A stretch of 64,000 bases of DNA from Paracyclopina nana (GCA_019096065.1 JAGUCH010000004.1:6882001-6946000), one strand, 5' to 3'; shown: positions 45,565 to 56,777, counted from the first letter of the stretch. Numbers and translations: made by a program. The notes: generated by a model not told the origin, from the sequence alone.

Positions 45565-47478
45565 TTATTCAAATCTATCTCTCAAGGCAAAATCATTTCG
45601 GTCAATAGCAATTTTGATATCCTTCGACACATCAGGAATCAGCTTGTCAATGGCAACTCGAATAGCCAAAAAAATATGCTCAATTGCGACAAAGAGAAGG
45701 ATCCAGTCTCGGTCAGTGGCTTCAGGAGCAAATGCTTGAACATCTGTGTCCATTGCCAAGAGTGTCAAATTGGTCATCACTGATATAATTGAGGTAATGC
45801 TGAAGGCCATATACCAAGCTCCTATGTCGCGAACTCCTCTTGGGGTTGGCTTTCGCATGAGCCTGCACAGCTTGAATCCATCCATTCGCAACTCGAACAA
45901 GTTGTTGATCAGGGCAAAGCATGTGGCCAAGGGGTACACAGATGAGAAGAGAAAAACATGGCCAAATTGAAGCCACAACTCCATAAAATCGTCATATGTT
46001 GATTCATATGGATCCCTCTGGAGACTGAACAAGGCATGTAGGACTTGTCCATCTCTCTCATCAAGGCAATCAATTGTCTCAACTTGCTTATGAGAGCATG
46101 GGATGCAATTGGCACCATGATGGACTTTCTTCGCTATCTTATGCATCAGCCTTCGCGAAGAAGGCCTTCGCAGTAGCACTGGCAAAATGGTCTCTTGCAC
46201 TTGATTCACAAGTTGGGTGACAATCAGCATGGTGAAAAGCTGAGACTTGAGCATGGGTATGTCTTGCAAATAAAAGGCTATGTAGAACAAGGCCAAAAAG
46301 GTGTTGACAAACTCAAAGAGGACAAGTTTGGCTACCACATGGCTTTCAAATTGTTCTTGAGTCCTGTGATTCTCCCATTCAGTTAGATGGTGGGCTAGTT
46401 GTAAGTATTTCATGTTCATCATGAGCACCACAATGGAGTAAACTACTGAGGGGATGTAAGCAAGTGCCTGAGACAGTAAATCATCACTGCCAAGACTTAC
46501 CATGAACTTTTCAGCCTCAAAGGACAATAGCATAAGTATGAAGGCTAAGCAAAGACAACCAAGTGTGACTGGCACAGAGACAAAAAGGATCTTTCGCAGA
46601 GTCTTGCTGAATGGGTATTGAACCTCAGGCTTCCCTGTGACTGGGTTAAGTCCATAATCTCCTCTGAAAGCTGGCCTTGGCCTTTTGTTCCTCAGCTTGC
46701 CACTGGTTCCATAGTGAAAGGCATGAGCATTGGACCTTCTTTTCCAGAACTCAAGGAACACAGTGACAGCAACCAGATTGACACAAGCAAAGATAAGGTT
46801 GTTGTAGATGAAATCCAGGCCCAAAAAGTGGTCCAAGCAGTAGTGCAAAATTCCCAAAATTGCCATAGGAATGAGGAACTTGGTGTAAAATGAGGTAAAT
46901 GAGACATAGAGAGCAACATTTTCCCCAAAGTAGTCTCTTATGGAGTCAATTGGAGGATCCAGTATGGAAGACTTGGACCATTCTCCATACAATTTTTTCA
47001 ATGTGTCATCATCATGCAAAGGAAATATGTCCACCAGTCCAGCATCTTGGTAGGAGCTCAAAACTGGAGCCTTTTTCATAAGCTTGTAGCCATGATGACC
47101 AGGAAGCTTGGTTTGCTCCTCATCAAAATGAACCAACTCCATTGCATAGAGCACACATTTGTGAACTTCAGCCAATGTCAAGGGGCCAACAAATCCAGAA
47201 TGTTGAAAATTGGACGCTTCATTTCTCTTGAAAGGTCTGATGATGCCTTGGCCATCAGTTTTCTTGAGTTCCATGTCTTCAGCCAGTTGGTAGAGTCTTT
47301 CTTTAGAAGCAGAAACATGCAAAACCAGACCTCCATGGCCCTCTTTCAAAGTTTCCTGCTTTACAATCAACTCAGCTCCTCCTTTGACAAGAGCTTTGCT
47401 CAAGCATTCAGCTATGAAGTTGGCAGCTTCTTGAGAGCAAGGCTCATGTAGGCAGACAACATAATAAGTCATCGACAT
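45565..47478 (-). CDS. ANO10: Anoctamin-10 (TMEM16K) homologue, intronless, 637 aa
   Basis: ER-resident lipid scramblase of the TMEM16 family. Single exon. The cytosolic N-terminal 180 residues are followed by the family's first landmark FPLHDDDTLKKLYGEW…IDSIRDYFGENVALYVSF, ten hydrophobic segments, the ENHRTQEQFESHVVAKLVLF and YESTYDDFMELWLQFGHVFLFSS segments with the acidic residues of the calcium site, and PLATCFALINNLFELRMD. Human ANO10 is 660 aa. ATG 47478 is the first in-frame ATG; the frame upstream begins only with TTG. Intronless coding is unusual for this family and for this window. Convergent with ERI2, 95 bp between stops. Confidence 0.92.
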   Translation of the reverse strand: MSMTYYVVCLHEPCSQEAANFIAECLSKALVKGGAELIVKQETLKEGHGGLVLHVSASKERLYQLAEDMELKKTDGQGIIRPFKRNEASNFQHSGFVGPLTLAEVHKCVLYAMELVHFDEEQTKLPGHHGYKLMKKAPVLSSYQDAGLVDIFPLHDDDTLKKLYGEWSKSSILDPPIDSIRDYFGENVALYVSFTSFYTKFLIPMAILGILHYCLDHFLGLDFIYNNLIFACVNLVAVTVFLEFWKRRSNAHAFHYGTSGKLRNKRPRPAFRGDYGLNPVTGKPEVQYPFSKTLRKILFVSVPVTLGCLCLAFILMLLSFEAEKFMVSLGSDDLLSQALAYIPSVVYSIVVLMMNMKYLQLAHHLTEWENHRTQEQFESHVVAKLVLFEFVNTFLALFYIAFYLQDIPMLKSQLFTMLIVTQLVNQVQETILPVLLRRPSSRRLMHKIAKKVHHGANCIPCSHKQVETIDCLDERDGQVLHALFSLQRDPYESTYDDFMELWLQFGHVFLFSSVYPLATCFALINNLFELRMDGFKLCRLMRKPTPRGVRDIGAWYMAFSITSIISVMTNLTLLAMDTDVQAFAPEATDRDWILLFVAIEHIFLAIRVAIDKLIPDVSKDIKIAIDRNDFALRDRFE

Positions 47479-47624
47479 ATTGCTTTTGTTCAGATAATTC
47501 AAAGTTATAGGCAAATTGCAATGATCAAAGGACAATCTGAAACAAAATGATCATCAAGAAATATCTAGCAAACTTCTCTAACCTTCACAAGCATGAATGT
47601 TAAATACCTTCAAGATTCAAGTTT

Positions 47625-48497
47625 TCAAAGATTGTCACTGAAGCTGAAGAGCTGATCACAAATGAAGTTCAGTATGAAGGCAGTTTCATTGGGATTGAAA
47701 CTGTTCAACCTTCCACTGGTGCTTTGAAAGTAGCGAACTCGAAGGACAGACAGGTTATGTTTCGCTTCAAGCTGGGCAACATCAGCTTGAGTTACCTGAG
47801 CATCAGACAAGAGACCATACCTGAAACAAATGATTCATTGGCACTTTGCCAACAACATGAAAAAATTAACATACTTTGTGCCTATGACAATTGCGATTCC
47901 AGACCGCTTTGATAGTTGAGCATCGACATCATCAAACGAGGACTTGTCAGTGAAGGAAAACAAGTACACAACTGATGAAGCATTCAGTTTGCACACCTAA
48001 GGCAAGATAAGCATGCTATTAAGGTTATCTCAAATTATCAAGTTGACTCACTGGTAAAATGTGATTGTACTTCTTTGTTGCAGTCTCCCCAGAGTCCCAC
48101 AAATCCAGATGGAATAAAAAGACTTGGCTGTTGATCTTGGCTGGCCAAAACACAGTGGTGACTCTAATGCCAGGAGTTTCACCTTGGACTGACAAAAACT
48201 CCTTTTGGTTGGACAGCAAACTGACAAGAGATGTTTTGCCTACTCCACTTTTACCCAAAATGGCCAACTTGAAGAAAATCAGGTGAAATGAAGGTGGCAC
48301 TGTGGGATTTTCAAGAATGCCTAAAAAATATCATGTTTATTAAGCAAGAACTATTTTTGAAATATGAGGTGTAAAAGTGTACCATAAATTTTCCTGGGAT
48401 TACCAGTGATTGGATCTCTTAGATGAGCCAAAGCAGCTTGGCCCTCTTCAGTCTGATGCCAATCAAGATCTACAACTAGGCATTTATTGCTGCCCAT
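47625..48497 (-). CDS. CPLANE2: RSG1/CPLANE2 small GTPase, four exons, 233 aa
   Basis: RSG1 is a divergent Rab/REM-like GTPase that works with Fuzzy at the basal body in ciliogenesis. Exons 48497-48383, 48320-48052, 47996-47875, 47820-47625. The N-terminal extension has DWHQTEEGQAAL matching NWHESAEGKEYL of the human protein; P-loop GKSGVGKTSLVSLL, then TTVFWPAKI, LWDSGETATKKYNHIL in place of the Rab DxxG region, and YLFSFTDKSSFDD. The guanine-specificity motif, SKFD in human, reads TKYG, so its aspartate is missing. Start ATG 48497 follows a probable acceptor (ttttcag), suggesting a 5' UTR intron. Divergent from MIPEP. Confidence 0.88.
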
Positions 48498-48959
48498 CAC
48501 ATAACTGAAAACAACCTTAAAAAAGCAGATTTGCGAAGTTGTGCAAGTAAAAACTAAAAAAGTGAATTAGTGAACTAAAGCAAAGTTAAAAATGATTTTC
48601 ATTCAATAACTCCAAAAGCTCCTTAGAATTGCCTAAATTCAAGGTTTATTTAAATCAGTCGCATGGTAACTCTGCATTTAATGCTTCTTTGAACGAATAC
48701 CAAATAAAGCTTTTTCAGGCAGCAATTTCTAGAAAGTCATAATATTTGTCGAATTTTAAGCTGTCGAATGCTTTTAAAATCGCTATTATACATAATGTAA
48801 AGTTGTATTTCAGATTTTAGGAGTTTTCAAGGTAAAGTAAGTAGCGTTGTATTCTCATTGACTATCTTTGCGAATATGGAGGTTTTCCGATCCATCAACA
48901 ATACATAAATAAACAAGACTTGAGCTAAGCTGAAGTCTTCAGTTTTAGAGGCAAGAATC
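48498..48959. promoter_or_regulatory. Divergent upstream region of RSG1 and MIPEP
   Basis: 462 bp between opposing start codons; AT rich; no specific element identified. Confidence 0.4.
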
Positions 48960-51136
48960 ATGCATTGTCTGCGCTGTCAGCGAGCTTTGACACGCGTGCA
49001 AAAGTGTCACAATATCAGGCATGTCTCATCATTGTCACCCTTGGGAGCTGCTTTCAACTCCAGGCCGCAAAAATCCGCCTTTTACCCCACCTCTTTCCAC
49101 AAAAGCACCACTGGCCTCTTCCAACTGCCAGAGCTCACAAAACCTGAGGGCTTCGAAGAACTGACAGTCCAATGTGCTCTAAAATCCCACCAATTGGTAG
49201 TTGAAGCTTGTTCAAGGCCTCCAGACCGAAGTAGAATTGTTGCCAGAGTTTTCGACGAATTGAGTGATGAACTGTGCAGAGTTGCAGATTTGGCTGAATT
49301 TGTTCGGTTGGCTCATCCAGATCGAGCCATGGCTTCAGCAGCCGAAAGCGCTTGCATAGCAGTCAGCGGTCTTGTTGAAAGGCTCAACACCGATGTCAAG
49401 TTATTTGAATCTTTGAGGGATGACACTGACACGAATGAAGCCACATTTGAGCAGGTTGACAGCCATGTGGCCAAGCTGTTTTTGCTTGATTTCTACCAAT
49501 GTGGCATTCATTTGCCAGACGAGGATCGAAGAAGAGTCGTCGCTTTGAACGATTCAATCTTGCAGAAAGGTCAACAATTTGCTGCTGGGTCACACCGGCC
49601 ACGAGTAGTGAAAAAGATGGACTTGCCCAGGGAAATCAGGCATCATTTCAACATCGATGGCAACAATGTCATTCTCAATGGGCTCCCTGTTGACACTCCT
49701 CACGACTTGGCGAGGGAAGCTGGGTACAAGATTTACTACTGGGAAGACACACATCAAGAAGAGCTCTTGATGCAGATGGTCAGTCAAAGGCATGAGCTAG
49801 CTCAACTTTGTGGGTATGATACATTTGCCCACAGAGCCACATCTGAGAGCCTTGGCAGCTCACCTGATAAAATCAAGCTTTTCCTTGAGAAGTTGTCAAG
49901 TGAGCTGAAATCACGAGCTTGCAAGGATTACGCTTCCATGCTGCGCATGAAGAAAAGTGCATCTGGATCCTCACATGCCTTGCAAGTGTGGGATGTGCCC
50001 TACTTTTCTGGTCAAGCCAGACACAACATGTTTGCCATAGATACATCCAAAATTGCGGAATACTTCAGCTTGGGCTCCTGCATGGATGGATTGGACCGCT
50101 TATTCCACAGCTTGTACGGGGTCAATTTGAGGCTGGAGGAGGCCCAACCAGGTGAGCTGTGGCACAAAGATGTTTACAAGCTGTCAGTGACTGACATGGA
50201 TGGCCAAGAGCTTGGACTGATCTATTGTGATTTTTTCACGAGGTCTGGCAAGCCCCACCAAGACTGTCATTTCACAATTCGAGGTGGAAGGCTGAGAGAT
50301 CATGACAGCCAATACCAGAATCCGATGGTTGTCCTCATGCTGAACTTGCCCCCGCCAGGATGGTCCAAGCCCACTCTATTGTCAGGATCCATGTTGGACA
50401 ATCTGTTCCACGAAATGGGCCATGCCATGCACTCCATGTTAGCTAGGACAAAGTACCAACATGTGACTGGCACAAGGTGTTCGACAGATTTTGCTGAAGT
50501 ACCCTCCACGCTTATGGAGTATTTCGCCTCCGATCCAAGAGTCCTTCATGATGTAAGCCACCACTACAAGACTGCTGAGAAGCTCCCCATCAAAGTTCTC
50601 GATACTTTTGTGGCCTCCAGGAAGGTATTCAGTGCTCCAGAGATCCAGTCCCAACTGTGTTATTCTTTAATGGATCAAAGGCTGCATGGGGGTCATCCTT
50701 TGGGCTGTTCAACCACTCAAGTCATGAAGCAAATTCATGCTGAGCACCATGGCTTGCCATTTCCTGAGGGCACATCATGGCAGCACAGATTTTCCCACCT
50801 GGTAATTTCTACTTTTTGCATTGCCTTCAATCTTCATTAACTTCTTTTTCATAGGTTGGATATGGAGCTAGGTACTATAGTTACTTATTGGCCAGAAGTG
50901 TGGCCTGCAACATTTGGCAAAGTTTGTTTCAAGCCAATCCCTACGACACTGACAGTGGGCTCAAGTACAGATCTGAGTGTCTGGCACATGGCGGAGGCAA
51001 GCCAAGTCCCAATATAATTTCTGACCTACTAGGCCATCCGGTTGACCCAACTGAATTAAGTGATGCTCTCCTGAATGAATTGGATGAGAAGCAGAGCATC
51101 ATTGAGCGATTAATTAAATGTCAAGTAGCCAATTAA
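48960..51136 (+). CDS. MIPEP: Mitochondrial intermediate peptidase (octapeptidyl peptidase), 707 aa
   Basis: Matrix M3 metallopeptidase that removes an octapeptide from some imported precursors after MPP cleavage, including respiratory-chain subunits. Exons 48960-50801 and 50855-51136, phase 0, 53 bp intron. Basic, acid-free N-terminus (MHCLRCQRALTRVQKCHNIR) as targeting sequence; helical M3 body; zinc motif HEMGHAMHS with H484, E485 and H488; downstream third-ligand region STDFAEVPSTLMEYFASD; and the conserved FRSHGG-like ECLAHGGGKP near the C-terminus. Human MIPEP is 713 aa. Convergent with COX5A, 67 bp between stops. Confidence 0.95.
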
Positions 51137-51203
51137 AAGCCATTGTTTTTTGTTTCAAAAGGGCAGAGACACTTGGTTTATTCTATAATCTACAACTCGA
51201 TAT

Positions 51204-51809
51204 TTAGTGGATGTCATAAGGATTTGGCAGGGCCAATTCTGGTTTGTCATAGCCCAACTCCTCCGGAGTGGAGATGCCAAGTTCTGTCAACGTGGGCTTC
51301 AGCTCCTATAAAAGTAAATAGTTAGGCTAAAGGTCCAAGAAGTCAAAGAGGGAAATTCTCACCTGGAGCATGTACTGCCAGATGTCATCGCTGTGCGAGC
51401 ACTTGAACTTGACAATTTCAAGGATCCTGGTGGTGAGGGAGTAGTCATTGACCCTCCTGCAAGCCCTCAAGGAGGCTGCGACAATTGCTGGTTCGGGGAC
51501 AAGGTCCATGCCAGCAAGGTCACCCATGGCCTTGCGGATTTCCCAGCCGTCAATGTCCTTACGGTTGAAAAAGGCTTCATAGCGGGCATCAAATTCAGCG
51601 TCAGTCTCCTTGGACTTGCTGCTCATCAGGCGCAAAAGGCCAGCTGAAAATTAAGTAGCACATTTTTTATTTCCGCACAAAATGGAGGCTTTGCCCAATA
51701 AGATGAGATCACGGGTAATAAAAGGGCATTTACCATTGTTGACTGAAGCTTTGGAGTGAATCTGAGTCTGGAGGGCGCCGCCCAAACGGGAAAGTCCTGC
51801 ACGAAACAT
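51204..51809 (-). CDS. COX5A: Cytochrome c oxidase subunit 5A, three exons, 152 aa
   Basis: Nuclear-encoded matrix-side subunit of complex IV. Exons 51809-51734, 51643-51363, 51305-51204. N-terminal presequence (MFRAGLSRLGGALQTQIHSK), then the helical mature domain with FDARYEAFFNRKDIDGWEIR, GMDLVPEP, ACRRVNDYSLTTRILEIVK and WQYMLQELKPTLTELGIST, ending NPYDIH. Human is 150 aa. Head-to-head with the CENP-N-like gene (619 bp between starts). Confidence 0.96.
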
Positions 51810-52428
51810 TTTCAAAAGTTGAAAATTCCGATTTCCAACTTAGTGTTTAGAAATATGGCCACTCAAAGAGTGATTAGATCAAAAGGCTGTTTGCGATTAC
51901 TTTTGTTTGTGAAAAAGCCAAAATTATCCGCTTTTTGGGACAGTTTTGTCTACAACATAACACTGTTCTCTCTTATGTTGTGGAACAGATCGAAAACAAA
52001 GACGAGCTAGTTTTTATGAACGAGTTCATGCGAGCAAAATTTGAACGCTTATCATTCAATGTAGGAATTTTGTCTTGACATTTCTTTTAGAGTTAGTCAA
52101 AAGTTGCTTCAGGATATCTTAACATCAACAATATAAGTAAAATTAGCTTTAAGTATAAACTTCTGCCTGAAATTCTGTTGTTGAATAGCCTTGGAGCTGT
52201 GATATTCTTTTTCAGGCTTTCATTTTTTCATGTTTCTTATATATTTCAGCTCTTCTATGAATTGTATCTCCAAAACTATATTAAAATAATGGTAAGGTTC
52301 TCTTAAAAAAGTATGCAAATTTAGAAAAGTTAATGAATTCGCAGTTTTTGAAAAAAGGAAAGTAAAACTTGATATCGAGGCTGAATCGAGCTATCATTTG
52401 TCAAATTTTAAAATAACACAAAAAAGCA
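51810..52428. promoter_or_regulatory. Divergent upstream region of COX5A and the CENP-N-like gene
   Basis: 619 bp, AT rich, no repeat or exon recognised. Confidence 0.4.
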
Positions 52429-53995
52429 ATGAAAGTTAGCAAAAAGCCTTCCGGGAACCCTGTTGGTCGACCGCGAAAAAAAGTGTCAATATCGAGTGAA
52501 ATTTCTCCTGCGTCAAGCTCAGATCAAAAAGTCGTGAAACGACCACGTGGTCGTCCCCGCAAAGTTATTTCTGAAGTAAACCAATTAGGCTCTCCTGACA
52601 GTGAACAACCATCGCGAAGTCCCTCAAAAAATCCAGTTGGTCGACCTCGCAAGAAGGCTCGCGTAGAAGACAGTGAAACTGATGACCACGCTGATTCAGT
52701 TGCAAAAGTGGTAAAAAGATCTCCGGGTCGGCCTCGCAAAATGTCAAGAGCACAACAAATGGATCCCGTTGATTTGGTTCAGAAACAACTTAAGAGGTTC
52801 AAAGATGAGTCCTCATTGATTCTTCTTGCCCAGCGACTTTTCCAAAAAGATCAATTGGTGCGTTGTTTACTTCCAATACCAAATTGAAATAATGAAATAT
52901 TTTTGCCTTGACAGGTGCTCGAAGAATTTATGCAGAAATTGTCCGAGGCTGATCCAAGTGACCAGTTGACATATGCTAGGCATTACATTCTTTCCATTAT
53001 TGAACTGGCTTTGGACAAGAAGCTCCGAAATTCCAACGGAGACAAGGTTCATTTCCCTTCCAATGCTGAAAACTATGTGTCATTTTGTGACTTGTTTGAC
53101 ATTTGCAACCAGCCAGATCGAAGGCAGTGGTTCACCTTTTCGATGGAGAGGCAAAACAAAGACTTGAACATTTTGCAAATTCGGAAGCGGGTGAAAAAGT
53201 CCTTGACTCGTCAGGATCACGTATCCTCAGTTCAAATGGAAGTCAAAGTCATTGGCAACGATGTCAACATGGCTTTTTTAAGAATTTGCTCAGGAAACAA
53301 GACGAAAAATGAGGAGAAAGATCTTGCCAAGCTTTTGTTAGCCAAGCCAACCTTCATTGCTTTTGTGCCGGGGGAAAATTACTTCTTCGTTGACAAAGCC
53401 AATCCTAATGAAGAACATTGCCTAGTAAAAAGAATGGTTTTTATAATTAGCTTCATTATAAAGGTTCATTTTTTTAACTCTAGGCCTTCATTAATGCTCT
53501 TAATTGCCCATCATACGAAAGCACACCATTGAGAGGCAGACATCCTGATGGGCTTCGCCAATTACTGCTAAATCGAGATCAGCCTGATTTTATTGATGAC
53601 AACCCAAATGCTGAATTGCCGCAACTTGAAACATTCTCCGTCTCAGCTACAACCTCGCTAAAGGTGCAAAGGTTTATTCGAAAATGGATTTAGTTAATGA
53701 TCAAATATTTTTATAGGATGATGCTGATAAAGTCTTTTTGGAGAATTTTAAAGTCACTCTCAGTGTGCATGGCAAGGATGTGCTGAATCGATTGAGGACG
53801 ATTGCTCATGCTGGCTCAAGCATTGTGTCAGATCCTCCCCCAGTTTGGTTGCAAGAAGCTCGATTTCGAGGCAGAAATCACATCAATATTAGACAAAGCA
53901 GCGAAGAAGATGTTGTCATGAGCCATACTGAAGATGAGAATGATGCTGTTGACAATAGGAGTGTGCATGATGATGGTGCAGATGATGAGCAATAA
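52429..53995 (+). CDS. CENPN: CENP-N homologue with four N-terminal AT-hooks, 465 aa
   Basis: CENP-N (yeast Chl4) reads the CENP-A nucleosome and joins CENP-L in the inner kinetochore. Exons 52429-52857, 52915-53424, 53484-53663, 53717-53995, all phase 0. Residues 1-105 carry four AT-hook cores (GRPRK at 13, 41, 71 and 100) among Ser/Lys-rich spacers. From 111 (MDPVDLVQKQLKRF) helical repeats follow the CENP-N pyrin-like start and second helical domain; KPTFIAFVPGENYFFV corresponds to the YxVYYSQTPYAF strand region; the end NFKVTLSVHGKDVLNRLRTI…AGSS…PP…FRGRNHINIR parallels the human C-terminal CENP-L-binding part (LIKFSS…LLEALKSLAPAG…RMNYFKIR). A 30-residue acidic tail closes it. Identification is by fold pattern and scattered matches. 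An alternative is an unrelated AT-hook chromatin protein. Confidence 0.62.
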
Positions 53996-54187
53996 TAAAT
54001 GTATCTTATGCAGAGCTTTCTAAAAGTTTGTTGTTTTGGCAACCAAATAAGAGAACAAGAGAGAAAATGAGAGTAGGTTGACAATGGCAACAGTCTGCCT
54101 GGGCATAATTACAATAAGCTCCAAGTTTCCTTATCGCACACATTTTTCTTATCAAATATTTGATAAAGATAAAAAGTTGTAATAATC

Positions 54188-54991
54188 ATGAAGTTTTTCT
54201 TGATATTTTCTTGGATTCTTTTGCTTCAGGTAAGATTGTCTTCAAATATTTATATAGATTTTGAAAGTATTTTAAATTAGCTCATAAATGGACGTAATGC
54301 TTTGGAGGAGGAATATGATGATGAGTATGAACTCAATGAGCAAGGATCCATCAAAAAGGAAGATCAGTTTCAGCATGGTGATGAGACCATGGAAACTACT
54401 ACCTCACCTGAATCAACTGTCGTCACTTCTACAGAAACAAGCCCAAGTTCAACTGCTGAGACTACAACCACTACTGTGACAACAACAGATGTGACAACAA
54501 CAGCTGTGACTACAACAACCACTGGGACCATAACAACATCAATAACTGAGACTACACCAATTGTCACAACTACTGAGACAATAACTACAACTGATGAGAC
54601 CTCTACAGAGTCAACTACACAAGATGCTGAAAGCTCAACAACTACAACCCTACCAACAACTACTTACAAAAGAAGTGGGCTCAAGAGCTCGGTGAAAGCT
54701 GGCCTGATTTCTTTCTTTTCCATGGCAGCATTTTTCTTCAGCCTAGGCATAGCCTCTCACATTTACAGGAGACGAAATCCAAGGTCACCCTTCTACAAAA
54801 ACTTTGACAACTTGAGCCTCAGGTTGAGCAATATGGGGTCAAGAACCACATCAGAGGCTCCAGTGGAGGAATTCCAAATGGAAAATCAAAGGCCATCCTC
54901 ATCCGTCACTAATCTGGAAGACATGCTCAAGGCTGGCCAAGAGAAAACCACAAAGTCATCAACATCTGCAGTCCAAGACTCTCAAATGTAG
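54188..54991 (+). CDS. Mucin-like single-pass membrane protein, 250 aa
   Basis: Exons 54188-54229 and 54281-54991; the first exon is only 42 bp and encodes the signal peptide MKFFLIFSWILLLQ. Then an acidic stretch (EEEYDDEYELNEQ), about 90 residues of almost only Thr/Ser/Glu/Val (TTT, TETSP, VTTT repeats; heavy O-glycosylation expected), one membrane helix (AGLISFFSMAAFFFSLGIAS), a basic stop HIYRRR and a 70-residue cytoplasmic tail with several Ser/Thr. The layout is that of a membrane-bound mucin or shed ectodomain. No orthologue recognised; the cytoplasmic segment NPRSPFYKNFDNLSLRLSN is the part most likely to show conservation. Confidence 0.75.
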
Positions 54992-55130
54992 AATCTAATG
55001 TAACTAGATAACAATATAAAGTTTATTATTTAAATCTCTAATTGCTATGAGCTATGAAACTAGTCCTGGTCACATCTTCTCAAGCAAACACTGGGTGTGC
55101 ATAATTAGTGTTTATATATTTTTGGAGCAA

Positions 55131-56554
55131 CTACCCTTTGGACTTGGCTGGCAATGCATCCCACATGGCATATTTCCAAGTCCATTGTCTTGCTACAGCT
55201 TCAAACATTGGCCTCTGGTGTGTGTAGAGCCTCCCTATGTCTGGCTCCATGCAGACATCAGTAAAGGGGTCTGTCAAGAGGCTCTGAATTGAAATGAGTA
55301 CCTTGGGTATGGTCAGGCCTGACACCCAATTGTGTTGCTGTATTGAATCAATGCCAATGTCCCCATGGCGTGACACATTTGGGTGAAAGATTCTCGTGAG
55401 GAATCTCACCTCAGGTGGATTGAATGGATAGGTAAAGGGTACCTTTAGGTATAAGAAAAAGATTCCACCCTCATAAGGACTCCCTAGAGAGAATGAGGAT
55501 TTCAAGCATCAGTCTGTGCCTAATTTTTTAGTGTATTACCAACAGGTCCAGTTATGCTTGCCTGCCAATGGTAATACGAGGAATCCAGAGGCTTGGCCCG
55601 AATGCCCTCAGCAGCATCGCTGACAAGTCCACGCAAGTCATGACCTAGTCTTTTTTGTCTTAAAGGCAGCGAGTCCAAATCATCGGGGATGTCCTCGGCC
55701 ATTTGATAAATGCAAGTCAAGCAAAAGCTGGACTCCACCAATGCCGAATAAGTTGAGAACCAGTCATTAATAAAGACCAAAGGTGTGAACAGAGGCCATC
55801 GTCTCCTTGTGTAAATGTACCTAAGTCAAATGCATAATAGTTGATGGATGACAATTGTCGTGACTTTTTTAAAATAATACCATTGCTCAGGAGTTGTTTG
55901 AGATGACAAAAGCTGATGCCAGCGACGACAAACATTGCCCACAGCAAACAATGATATGTCATCCAGGAAGGAGAATATGACCATGAGAACCTCAGGTGGC
56001 AGGGCATCAACAATGTTCTCGGGCATGAAGTCATTTTCAGCCCTAGGTATGGCCAATTGGGCTAATCTTTGGCTCAGAGACTCAACTCTGACAGGCTGCA
56101 AATGATGATGGGCAGCAACCTTCCTTTCATTTCCAGCAAAAGGCTTGAACGACGGAGGGACTTTTTCAACGCTGTTTGGACCAGAGCAAGAGCTGTCATT
56201 ATTTTTAGGCAGGATCTTAACGTAATTTTAGACCTACTTTTGTCCCATGGCACCTCTGTAGAAAAAGTCGTTAGGCTCGTCATTTCCGGAATCATGATCT
56301 GAGTCTGAGTCCGAGTCTCGTTCAACCGAGGCCAATTGAACGTTGACCTCAGCATCGAGGTCGTTCGCGTAGAGGAAGGCATGACAAGTAGCACACACAC
56401 TCTGACCGTGAGCCGGTCCGTAGTAGCCATTACACGCTGAACACACTCCGTTAGAAATGGCCTCTGAAAACCTTAAAGCCGTGGCCTTCACAATATTTCG
56501 TTTGGGAGGCTGCTGCAAAGCCTCAGAAGCCATTGACATGGCAAGAAGCGACAT
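55131..56554 (-). CDS. F-box plus cysteine-less E2 (UEV-like) fusion, 420 aa
   Basis: Exons 56554-56238, 56192-55881, 55820-55540, 55483-55131. Order: a C-x2-C…C-x2-C pair (VCSACNGYYGPAHGQSVCATC, about 37-57) that could bind zinc; an acidic DSDSDSDHDSGNDE run; F-box about 165-205 (MPENIVDALPPEVLMVIFSF…LFAVGNVCRRWHQLL); then a complete UBC fold from about 240 with RLGHDLRGL, YYHWQASITGPVGSPYEGG, FTYPFNPPEVRFLTRIFHPN and a final WTWKYAM helix. In active E2s the HPN is followed by …ICLD; here it reads DIGID with Gly347 in the catalytic cysteine place. So it should bind SKP1 through the F-box and might bind ubiquitin or an E3, but not form a thioester. I have seen similar UBC sequences in other invertebrates but no named gene. 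Confidence 0.85.
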
Positions 56555-56777
56555 GATTGCTTACATTTCCATTTAGCCTTTTCACCCAGACGATTAGACA
56601 AACTTTTGTAGATTGTCCAATTTCGTCCGATTCTTTGTTTTTATTCGTTTACTTACATCACGGGGGCGCAAGCTTAAAAAAGATAAAGTTTGAACACTTG
56701 TTCCTTTTTGAGTAAAGCACGTAGTGTAGCATGAAAAAAAGAGGCACTTTTCAAACTTGACATACTTATGACAAATA
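56555..56777. other. Short gap upstream of the F-box/UEV gene
   Basis: 223 bp between the F-box/UEV start and the 3' end of the C1GALT1-family gene. AT rich, with no feature recognised. Confidence 0.4.

Noticed and set aside
54370-54567. Val-rich antisense frame in the mucin-like gene
   Set aside because: Complement of Thr codons (aca/act) in the O-glycosylated repeat; not a gene.
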